Origin: Sepioteuthis lessoniana
Taxonomy: Eukaryota; Mollusca; Cephalopoda; Myopsida; Loliginidae
DNA length: 64,000 nt
Reading direction: 5' to 3'
Assembly: GCA_963585895.1 (NCBI GenBank)
Contig: CAUZXS010004352.1
Location: 1-64,000, forward strand
Of the stretch, positions 55,093 through 64,000 are shown piece after piece. The translations under genes and the position numbers were made by a program. Each line of letters starts with the position of its first letter. Position 1 is the stretch's first letter. A model generated the notes under the pieces. That model saw nothing but the letters and a program-made list of their open reading frames with translations, made no database searches and was not told the origin of the DNA.

Positions 55093-55875
55093 AAATCATT
55101 TTCCTATCAACATGTTATTAAACTTTTAAAAGAATGAAAGAAAATAATTTTGACCATGATTTGTATAAAAGAATAAATTATGAACAAACATGAAGTTAGC
55201 AGAATTAAAACAAAGTAAAGGATGAATTACAGGTATGATTTAGGCTTTCTTGGACACAAATTACTCTATTAACTTAGTTAATAGAGAAACTGATACACAT
55301 AACAAGGGTTCCCAAGAGTAAAAGGGAATATGAGTTCATGCCTTACAAAGAGTCTTTCCTTTATCAAAGACTCTGATGCATGCTATTTCTTACTGTCAAA
55401 GAAATAGCGACAAGTTAGAATAAAAAGCAACTATATCTAAAAAGATGAAAGAAAATACTAATCACAATTAATAACAGTAAATGACAGTGCTTCATCTAAA
55501 AAAATAAATAAAAATAAATCAAACATGGATTCTGCCTACACACTTTGCTGGCAAAGACCTGAGATCAATCTAAGAAAAAGACACTGAGATCAACAACTCT
55601 CTAAAATTCTTTGATGATGTTATTGATCCATGATTTTATACTGGAACAAGTCCAGTGTTTATGTTTTGCTTGTTGGTCAGATGAGATATTGATTTAAAGC
55701 ATCAATAATTTAAAGTCAAAGGTTCTATTTCGCAATAACGGAGTCGGCAGTCAATCACAAATTGCAAACATTAAGGAAAATAATTTGTGCATAAAAACAA
55801 AAAAATGTCTTTTCTATCCTGAAATGAGAATGGATGAGAAATAAGACATGAAAACTAATTTGGCAGAGTGTTTAT
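55092..55875. other. No feature seen
   Basis: AT-rich; TTCATGCCTTACAAAGAG near 55,333 may be a scrap of B or C. Confidence 0.35.
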
Positions 55876-55877
55876 AT

Positions 55878-55881
55878 ATAT

Positions 55882-55930
<49 letters not shown>
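55878..55930. repeat. (CA)n(TA)n microsatellite
   Basis: Short CA then a long TA run. Confidence 0.95.
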
Positions 55931-55931
<1 letters not shown>

Positions 55932-56525
55932 CATTTTATTCGGTATGAGCTTCATCAGATAATAGTTTGGAAAAATTTTTCAATTTTAGGAAAAAATATA
56001 AGAGAACATTACAATGTACAGGGTTGTCAAGGCAACTGTCACAATTTGCTCTTGAAACTAGTGAAGTGTTTGATTCCAAGACAGAGTTCCACAGTCGTAT
56101 AAACATCTTGAACAACAGGAATGCATTTTCTTTTGGGAATATCATTCACTTCATATATATAACTAATCTTGTATGTAAGTTGGAGACAATAGATAGAAAA
56201 TTAGGTCCGATCACTTTGACTGGTTTTCAGTCAACTCAAAGGATTTTAGTCTCCTAACTTTACAATTCTTCATTGACAGCCAAACATTCAGCTGTTCTTT
56301 AAGGTCATTATCTGTCAATTAGAGTTGACGCACAGTATATTTCCAGCCATTTTAACATTTATTTGAATTCTATACTACATGCCAAATAACTATCAATTAA
56401 TGCAACTAATTTTTTTACTGACAAATGACAATGATAGAACCAGTACTTCCTTTTTCCTTATACAATGATAGAAATGGCATATCCAGTTTCTTAAAACTCA
56501 AGAACAAAATTGTAACAGCAACATA
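55930..56525. other. No gene seen
   Basis: Open frames overlap on both strands at 55,936-56,257 without motifs. Confidence 0.35.
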
Positions 56526-57415
56526 ATTATTGATGGATTTTAACAGCATGTCAACATTTTCAGGGTAACTTTAGATCTAAAGATTAGAGAATTGCATTTT
56601 AGTGTACATTTGTATAGTTGTTTCTTAAGTAAATACAAAAGAATTTGCACACAGCTGTATGGCTTCAAGTATTTCTATCTAATAAGTTGGTGATTGTAGT
56701 CAAGGGCGACCAGAAGGCTTCCTTTTCAATAGCTACTACACCAAGGTGTAGGGGAGAGTGCTACTCCTTTCCCTGGATTGCTCCACTTTACCCTTGATAT
56801 GTTCCTTATATTGCTGAGTGTTAAGCAAGGAGGTATCAAGTACCATTTATAAAGTCTTTGATATGACGTGACCTGGGATTAAACCCAGGTCTCCCAGACC
56901 ATTGGCGAACATTCTACCCACTAGGCCAATGAGCCAATTTTATTTCTATCTAATACTAATAATCAAGTAGTTTCAAGTACTCCAATCTAATACTAATAAT
57001 TAAATGATTTCAAGTATTCCTATCTATCTAATACTACTATTAATGATAATTTGTTTGCAAACATTATTTCAAATCCCTAATAATAGTTATCTTTTGTAAA
57101 CAACTATAGCTTCAAGTTATCCTTACTACAAATAATTTGCATACAGGAATACTTGATATCATATAACTATCTAATAAAAAATAATTTTCTGAGCCATCGA
57201 TGACACCTAGACACGTATTACCACTCCAGGTCAGAGTGAACCTGGGACTAATGGCAATGAAGGGGCACTCCATATTCCTCAAAAGTCCAAAACTATAGCC
57301 TCACCAACAAATTCAGTTTAGTGTCATACATAGAATACCCTTTTTGAGGGCAGGTCTCACCCACCAGCACAGGATACTGCTGTAATATTCTAAGCCCTGC
57401 TGAAAGGGTAGCAGA
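56526..57415 (-). mobile_element. Family A2, minus, split by SINE D
   Basis: Tail complement TTTTAACAGCATGTCAAC at the left, monomers at 56,630-56,680 and 56,937-57,180, and a head at 57,185-57,415 ending CTAAGCCCTGCTGAAAGGG. Confidence 0.65.
56682..56935 (-). mobile_element. SINE family D, full length, minus
   Basis: AAGTTGGTGATTGTAGTCAA through CATTCTACCCACTAGGCC and AATGAGCC, a complete copy including head. Confidence 0.85.
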
Positions 57416-57544
57416 CATTTTTGGTTGAATCTATTCAATAAATAATCAATATATTAAACTTTTTCTTTTAGGTATCCGACATGATTATTTTAGAGATGCT
57501 TGACAACTTGAATGCCTAATTATTAAGGTGTGAAGGAATCAGTT

Positions 57545-58522
57545 TGTTTGTGTTTTATGGCATATCAACCCTTGTAGGTTATTTAATACCAAATCCTCTC
57601 TATGCATATATATGGTTAGTAAGACATTTTGTAGATAACATTTTTAAATGTGCCTGAGCTCTTTTTTTTTTTGCACACAATTAAATGGTTTCAAGTATTT
57701 CTAACAAATAATTCTATTTACTATTAATTATTTGTTTTAACACAGTTAAATGGTTTCAAGTATTGCTATATAGCACTTACAATTTAACATCAGTCATTAG
57801 TTTTGATGCAGTTTGATAGTTATAAACATATCATTTTTAAGTTAATAATTAGTAACGTAATTTTATTTTTAAACGAGTTACAACTAATTTGTTTGCGCAC
57901 AAGTATTTCTATTGTTTCTACACAGTTGAATGGTTTCAATTATTCTGATCTAACAATAATAATTCTATTTAATATTACTCATTTCTTTACACCCAGTGAA
58001 GTGATTTCAACTATTAGTATTCAATACTATTCTTTCATTTGCACACAGTCAAATGGTTCCAAGTATTGCTATGTAATACCAATAATTCTATTTTGCATAC
58101 AGGTAAACAGTTTCAAGCATTCCATACTAATAGTTTTATTTGTGCACAATTAAATGGTTCCAGGTATGGCAATATATCTTTAACAATTAAACATCAGTAA
58201 TTTGTTTAAACACAGTTAAATAGGCAAAGTTCTATTTCTAACAATTTGATCTAATATCAGTCATTTGTTTTCACACAGTTTCAATGGTGAAACAGTTCTA
58301 TTTGACCCAGAGATAGGATCCTATCAAGTGCTACCACTCTGGGTTTGAGTGGCCCAGGGAACAATGGCCAGGAAGAGGTTCCCCACTTTCCTCAAAGCTC
58401 TAGGCTGGAACCTCACCATCAGATTGTTTAGTATCATATCCAGGACAAGTGTTGTAGTGGGGGGGGGGTTACCCCTCTACAGAGATGCAGCCTGTGTATT
58501 TTACAGCCCCAGCTAACTGGGC
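57545..58522 (-). mobile_element. Family A, minus, about 980 bp
   Basis: AAGGAATCAG just left of the tail and AAGGAACAAG just right of the head are a possible target duplication. The array holds about ten CAGTTAAATGGTTTCAAGTA-type monomers; the head runs GACCCAGAGATAGGATCC to CCCCAGCTAACTGGGCT. One of the longest single insertions. Confidence 0.8.
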
Positions 58523-59000
58523 TAAAGGAACAAGTTAAAATCTTGGATGAAGTTGATTTTTAAATATAGGATTAGGATAGTTAATAATCATTCTAAATTA
58601 CCCAAAAGAAAAATAGTCTTTTACCATATACAGTATAGTCTATAGAAAGGTTTGGTTGCTTGCAAAATATTTAATCTTTGAAGACTTTTGAACATGCTCA
58701 GTCCATAATGATACTGATTCTTCTCTTAAACAAGGAATGAAGGAGTCTCATTAATATTCATAGTTATCACTATTATATTGAGAATTTGGAGGATTGAAAA
58801 AAAAGAGATTCAGTGCAAATGCAGACCCCACAGAATTATCATTAAGTTGTAAACTGAACAGGAAATTGCTTTATTCTCTTAGAGTATTTCATGAGTATTG
58901 CTCTAATGAAAATCTAACAATGGTTTGTCTTTCTTACTTGGCTACAGTTCTCTCATGGGACCTATAACTTGGTTTAGTTGTTGTTGGTGGGGGAAGGATC
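58522..59000. other. No feature seen
   Basis: AT-rich; no repeat or coding signal. Confidence 0.35.
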
Positions 59001-59004
59001 ACCC

Positions 59005-59190
59005 TTGCCATATGAAGGTTAAAGAGTCCAGTCAACCCTACTATTTACCCATAGCTGGAAGGAGAATTTATATCTATCACAAAGGCATTAACATTATGTG
59101 AACTGCAAACAACCTAGTCCTGGGTTTGAACTCAAGAAGCAGGGTCCATTTCTTATGACAACTGTTATCCCTCAAGCACCTCCACTTATA
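59005..59190 (-). mobile_element. SINE family C, minus, 3' truncated
   Basis: TTAAAGAGTCCAGTCAACCC, TACTATTTACCCATAGCTGG, CTGGGTTTGAACTCAAG and CAAGCACCTCCA. Confidence 0.7.
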
Positions 59191-59215
59191 TACACAGATA
59201 TATCATGAGAATTTT

Positions 59216-59455
59216 GATTGATTGATTTCTTTGTTTAATGGCATATCAATGCTTGTAGGTTATTTAATGCCAAAGCCATTCTCCAAGAAGAACAGAAGTG
59301 GTACTATTTAACCCATAGCTGGAAGGATAAGGGGGTTCATACCTTTCCAAAGGGTATTTGCCCGAAAGTGAATGTAATAGCACGACTGGAGTACAAACTC
59401 ACTTACTACGATTCCGGAATCCATCACTTTAACCATTACACTACGAGGACACCCC
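59216..59455 (-). mobile_element. SINE family B, full length, minus
   Basis: CATGAGAATTTT is duplicated perfectly at 59,204-59,215 and 59,456-59,467. Tail, body and head complements are complete, ending CCATTACACTACGAGGAC. Confidence 0.9.
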
Positions 59456-59464
59456 CATGAGAAT

Positions 59465-59600
59465 TTTAGATATAGATGGATATTAACAAACTTAGATAGA
59501 TATTAACCTACTGAGATAGATAGATAGATAGATATTAACCTACTGAAATAGAAAGATAGATACAAGATATTAACCTACTGAAATAGATAGATAGATAAGA
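59465..59600. repeat. GATA-type minisatellite
   Basis: GATATTAACCTACTGA(G/A)ATAG is repeated, with (GATA)n between units. Confidence 0.75.
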
Positions 59601-59812
59601 TACATGGCAGAATCACCTACTAATGGACACAACCACTCTCCATAATACTGGAAGACACAGCAATACGAAGTCAATCTAGATCCGGAAGCTAACCTCGTCC
59701 CTGCACGCGGTTATGCAAACTAGCTTACTGTCCTCTGTTCTTGTAACTATATACCTACATTATAACTGTGGTGTTCTGTTCACTTTGTGACCCCTTCCAG
59801 GGCCATGATAGA
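59600..59812. other. Unclassified block between GATA repeats
   Basis: About 210 bp, less AT-rich than its neighbours (CCGGAAGCTAACCTCGTCC, CTGCACGCGGTTATGC), is bounded on both sides by GATAGATAGAT. It may be a short mobile element that lands in or carries GATA repeats. Confidence 0.4.
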
Positions 59813-60165
59813 TAGATCTATTTGATGCATCAATGGGACCCTAATAAATACTAAGACTCAGAATTGGAGAGGATCTAGGACTAACAGTAATGAAAGAGTA
59901 TTAACTTCTCTCCAGATCTCCAGAGCTGGGGCCTCACCATCAGATACAGCTCAGTTGCTTTTTTGTTTAATGGCATATCAACCTTTGTGAGTTATACAAT
60001 GCCAAAGTGATCCTTGTAGAAGGCCAAAAGTGAATTTAATAGTGCAACTGAAAGATAGTTTAGTGTCACACTCAGGACAGAACCCCTTTTTTTTAAGGGG
60101 AAGGGGTCTTACTCCTTGGCAGAGGATACAGTTTATTATCTTCTAATCCCTGCAGCAGGGCTGAA
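59812..60165 (-). mobile_element. Family A2 head, minus, with SINE B scrap
   Basis: The head lies at 59,820-59,950 and 60,055-60,165. Between them a SINE B minus tail (TTTTTTGTTTAATGGCATAT) joined to a piece of body is inserted. Confidence 0.65.
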
Positions 60166-60404
60166 TGATATGCTGTTTTTGCTGGATTACAGTCACACAC
60201 ACATATATTATTAAGATAGAAGAAAATTAAAACTTACATTCCAGGATAAATTTATTTTGCTTTTTCAAGCTCATCAGATGAATTTCAATAAACAAAAAAT
60301 GCATATTTTGCTCTGCAGGTATATTTTGTATTAAATAGCCATGCATTGAGCACTCATTCCTTGAATATTCACAGTCCTTATTTACTTATATGTATATATA
60401 ACTG

Positions 60405-60575
60405 GGGGAGTCCCTGTAGTATCATGGTGTAAGTGCTAGACTGCGACATTATAGTAAGTTTGAATTCCATTAACTTTCAAAATAATAGCCTTGGAAAAGG
60501 TATAAACCCCTTTAGCTACCCAGCTATGGGTTATTTAGTACCACTACTATTCTTTTACAAGGATTCTTTTGATAT
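60405..60575 (+). mobile_element. SINE family B, plus, tail missing
   Basis: Head GGGGGAGTCCCTGTAGTATC, box B-like AAGTTTGAATTCC, body CCTTGGAAAAGGTATAAACC and CAGCTATGGGTTATTTAG. Confidence 0.7.
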
Positions 60576-61280
60576 TATATATATATAGTCATCCATAGAC
60601 TGTTTTATTGTATCACAACTCTTCAGTGTTTTATATATATATATATATATATACACACATCCCACTCAAGTACATGAAACAGTCAATGAAAAAACTCCAA
60701 ATCCTTCACTGTAATATTTAATAAAGTATGTCTGATAGAAAATCTGTTGCATATATATATATGTTATTTAAATGGAATAGGCAAGGAAGAATGTATTAAT
60801 TTAAAAAAAAACATTCTTCTTGATTACAAAGATGGTGGAAACATAAATTCAGATTGAGTGAATGTAAAAATTGTCTAAAGAACTCAGGGTTTCAAGCCTT
60901 TTTGTCTGTGTCTGCAGTCATTTTAAAGGAGAGGACACTTTGTTTTCATAGGATTCAAATAAGGTTTCATTATCTCAAGACATTTTAATGAATAGTGAGA
61001 ACTGGCTTTTTACATATTTATTTTTGAACTATTTAAACAAAGTCAGCATAGGCAGTTGAAGTATTAGTTGATGCCATGCCACAGTCACGATTCAAACAAA
61101 GATAGTATTCACCAGTGAGACACTAAATGATATCACTTAACAGTTATAAGAAAGAGAGGAATTCTAATTTTTAAATACATTTAAAATTCACTGTCCATGT
61201 CTGAAGATTTTATTGAGGTTTGTGTAAACAGCAGTTTTTTGTTAATGTATATTTGGTTAAAAAGAGCAGAAAAGGAAAAA
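60575..61280. other. No gene seen
   Basis: A (TA)n tract lies at 60,630-60,652. Sequence at 61,010-61,130 is loosely repeated at 61,730-61,850 (AAACAAAGTCAGCATAGGCA and TAAATAAAGTTGGCATTGGC), pointing to an old duplication. Confidence 0.4.
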
Positions 61281-61282
61281 TG

Positions 61283-61527
61283 GTTTGCGTTGGTTTCTTT
61301 GTTTTTAATGACATATCAACATTCATGGGTTATTTAATGCCAAAGCCTTGATTGTAGAAGAACAGCAGTGATACGATTTAACCTATAACTGGAGAAATAG
61401 GAGGATTCATACTTTTCCCAAGGGAATTAGTCCAAAAGTGAATGCAACAGTGTAACTGGAGTTCGAACTTGCTTACTTTGAGGCTGCAGTCCATCACTTT
61501 AGTCATCATACCATAGGGACTCCCCCT
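61283..61527 (-). mobile_element. SINE family B, near full length, minus
   Basis: GTTGGTTTCTTTGTTTTTAA, CATTCATGGGTTATTTAATG, GGAGTTCGAACTTGC and CATACCATAGGGACTCCCCC. Confidence 0.85.
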
Positions 61528-61876
61528 TGAAAATAATCTTGTTTAAAACCTATAAAAACAAATTGTACTATTTTTGAAAATGGCTGGAGTCAAAATTACT
61601 CAAGATGTTGAAGCTTTCAATTTCTATATTCATGAATTCAGATTTTTCTTGTTTGCCAACAGGAGGATGCTATTGTTTATAAACAAGAAAAACTTTTCTT
61701 AAAGAACAGTGTCAACTGCCTTTTTTGCCTGTTTGTATTTAAATAAAGTTGGCATTGGCAATTGAAGCATGGGTTGATGTTGTGCAATAGACAGAATTTA
61801 AACAAAGATGATGTTGGCCACTGAAGTGTCAACATGACACAACAGGATGAAGTGTGGAATTCTAATCGTTATATAC

Positions 61877-62990
61877 CAGGGGTAACCAAACTGCAATTTG
61901 CAAGCCGCATGCAGCTCTTTGACTATTAATATGCTACTCATAAAAAATTCAGGAAATTTCAGTCCAATTCAAGAGCAAGAAATGTGTCGCTAGTAATGAG
62001 AACTTGTGAAAACCATATCTATCTTTTACTACTCATCTTTATTATTTGATAAATTTCATCACATGTTAAGATTTTACAACGTCCTGCCTTAAGTTTATAG
62101 AACCCTTTATTTTGAACTTAACATTCATACAATTATTTATATACATAAGTCCAGTGTTAGTGGTAAACCATTTCAGAACTTATGGTTTTAGTAGGGGTAG
62201 GAGGAGCTGAAAAAATATTTGGGTTTGGAGGTTAAGTCTGATGTTATTATATAGTCAAATAATAAGACTAATTTTGTAAAGTAGAAATCTTATTAAAATA
62301 TTTCTAATTGTTTGATTTGGTTTTATGGCATATTGATGATCATAGGTCATTTAATGCCAAATTCTTTTTATACATAGATTAAATACATGATTTCTAAACA
62401 CATTTTGAAGATAACATTTTTAAACAAGCCTGAGTTTGTTTTCTACACACTGTTAAATGGTTTCACTTAATTTCAAACAATTCAATTTAGCACAAGTACA
62501 GTTTTTTGTTTACCCACAGTTAGTCATTGGTTTAAATACAGTTTTTGTTTTCACACAGTTAAATGATTAAACAGTTCTATTTCAAACAATTTAGTTTAGC
62601 ATTAGTAAACAGTTTTTTGTTTACACACAGTTAAATGTAAAAACAGTTAATTTCAAACAATTCAGTTTAAATGTCAAACATTTGACCCATAGGACCCTAT
62701 CAGGTACTACTACTGCAGGCGATAGTGGACCAAGGAGCAATGGCAATGAAAGGATGCTTTGGTATACTTTATTTTACATATTTAAGTCTTTGTGATCACT
62801 GTAACAAATACAAATTAACAATTTAAAAACTCCATTCATCAATAAATATTATTGCATTTTATATGCATTTCTTAAAATTTTTCTAACAAAATGAGCATGT
62901 AACAATAAAAATGTATGTGTAAATTTTGTTCATATACTACTGAGCACAATCCTTTGTGGCTTTTACATGAAACAAATTTGGTCACTACTA
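61877..62990. mobile_element. hAT-like DNA transposon, about 1.1 kb
   Basis: The left end CAGGGGTAACCAAACTGC, followed by GCAAGCCGCATGCAGCTCTT, is typical of hAT termini. The right end, read in complement, is TAGTAGTGACCAAATTTG followed by AAAGCCAC. Eight-base flanks TTATATAC (61,869-61,876) and TTATATAA (62,991-62,998) match at seven of eight, the length expected for hAT. No transposase is visible. A family A copy lies inside. Confidence 0.65.
62315..62765 (-). mobile_element. Family A, minus, head truncated
   Basis: Tail complement TTTGGTTTTATGGCATATTG, monomers (CAATTCAGTTTAGCACAAG, ACACACAGTTAAATG), and the first part of the head (TTTGACCCATAGGACCC). It ends in AATGGCAATGAAAGG. Confidence 0.7.
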
Positions 62991-62997
62991 TTATATA

Positions 62998-63280
62998 ACT
63001 CCTGTTATACAGTGGATTTCTCACAATAGTTGAGCAAGTTAGGTTGATGGAATGAAGAGGTTGTCACTTAAAACCTGTGTTCAGAGAAATAGACAAACAC
63101 AATTTTATATTTTTGTTTATTAATGTGTAATTCAGGCTGGTCATCTCCATGAGTTTCTAAACCATCTTTCATAGAGAGGAGAAAACTACCTGCATATTCT
63201 AAGGTACATGTCAGAGCCTCTAAAGATGCTTCTAAGGAGTAATATTGAAGTAAATAAATATACAAACACACATTTAGAAT
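62998..63280. other. No gene seen
   Basis: Mixed sequence; the minus open frame 63,068-63,271 has no motif. Confidence 0.35.
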
Positions 63281-63510
63281 TTGGTTTCTTTGTTTCAGAG
63301 TATATCAACCTTCATGGGTTATTTAATGCTGAAGCCATCCTTGTAGAAGAACAGTAGTGATACTATTTAACCCATAACTGGGAAGATAAAGGAGTTCATA
63401 CCTTTCCCAAGAGGCATTAGTCTGAAAGTGAATGTGATAACATGACTGGAGTTCAAATTCCCTTATTTCTTGACTACAGTCCAGCACTTTAACCATTATG
63501 TTTCGTTCTT
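63280..63510 (-). mobile_element. SINE family B, minus
   Basis: GGTTTCTTTGTTTCAGAGTA, TTCATGGGTTATTTAATGC, TTTCCCAAGAGGCATTAGTC, GGAGTTCAAATTCCC and CACTTTAACCATTATG. Confidence 0.8.
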
Positions 63511-64000
63511 ATGTTTATGAATGAGTTAATAATTCAAGAGGGCTATCTCCTGAAGTTTGCAAACTGTTTTTCATACAAAGGGAGAGCTTCTCTGCATCAT
63601 CTAAAGAAAATATCAAAGATACCTAAAATGGATTTCTGAAACATTCAACTCTATAAAAAAATTAAAAAAATTTTTTTTAAATACATAAACTTTGTAGTAT
63701 GCCAAAAATATAACTGATAAAATACAAATTTTTTTTATCATTTGCTTCCATTGAAATGATCTAACCCGACTTGGCTATCAAAAATTCTAGACTTCCACTT
63801 GGGAGTAATGGTGATGGAGGCAGAGACATTACATAAGCTCTTCTTTAGAAAAGAACAAGAAGGGTTATCTTGAATATTGACTGGAAAGATTCCTTTGATA
63901 TGCCACCTAGGTTGCATGGGTAACATCACAGGACATATACCTGTTTCCTAAAGTAAACAGGACGATACCCCAGCAGAAATGTAGCCTAAGTTGTGTGGGT
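63510..64000. other. No gene seen
   Basis: AT-rich with A/T runs at 63,655-63,685. The minus frame 63,929-63,738 has no recognised motif. Confidence 0.35.

Noticed and set aside
62137..62144. TTATATAC as an alternative right target site for the hAT element
   Set aside because: The sequence before it does not resemble a hAT right terminus, while 62,991-62,998 follows one that does.
1..64000. CRISPR arrays, operons or other prokaryotic systems
   Set aside because: The spacing of tandem repeats is not repeat-spacer in form, there are no bacterial-type genes, and SINEs and LINEs throughout mark the DNA as animal.

Overview
The window looks like intergenic or intronic DNA from an animal genome. 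It is AT-rich by eye, full of (TA)n, (CA)n and (GATA)n tracts, and packed with tRNA-headed SINEs, non-LTR retrotransposon remnants and cut-and-paste DNA transposons. I found no intact host gene, rRNA, functional tRNA or CRISPR array. The mix of several abundant SINE families with this style of non-LTR reverse transcriptase suggests a lophotrochozoan. A mollusc, perhaps a cephalopod, is my best guess, but that rests on remembered repeat style and not on any diagnostic gene.

Four short interspersed families make up much of the window; their names here are mine. Family A has a conserved head of about 220 bp, a variable array of 50-75 bp monomers, and a quasi-palindromic tail ending in (CCAAA)n. 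Family B is a tRNA-headed SINE of about 245 bp that shares A's 3' tail. Family C is a tRNA-headed SINE of about 275-300 bp ending in TTGACCTTGTGTTA and GGTAAATA. Family D is a tRNA-headed SINE of about 220-260 bp ending in CCAACTTTACTTTA. Many copies have clear target site duplications of 8-16 bp, which fixes their ends and shows LINE-type retroposition. I use 'plus' when the head is on the left and the tail on the right.

Layout: 1-3,800 holds a reverse transcriptase fragment split by a 1.8 kb long-TIR DNA element, flanked by a 40-45 bp minisatellite. 4,000-9,010 has A, B and C copies and a decayed tandem array containing a foldback element. 9,340-12,310 has a 29 bp minisatellite, a 1.1 kb CA-rich minisatellite and a 115 bp repeat. 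12,500-14,900 is a reverse transcriptase gene broken by SINEs C and A. 15,500-19,500 holds purine tracts, a mariner end, a TTAA MITE and a nested A/C/D/LINE block. 21,100-28,900 holds TG/TA tracts, a transposase relic, another reverse transcriptase fragment, a mariner inside a SINE C, a SINE-derived minisatellite and a head-to-head SINE D palindrome. 29,000-42,800 is mostly A, B, C and D copies plus a 300 bp satellite trimer. 42,800-49,900 has a possible solo LTR, a local duplication with a GC-rich insert, and more SINEs. 50,000-64,000 has SINEs, a fourth reverse transcriptase 3' end and a hAT element of about 1.1 kb.

No genes act together here. The interest lies in how the repeats are built and layered. 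The elements record a relative insertion order, and family A in particular looks like a retroposon that grows by internal tandem repetition.
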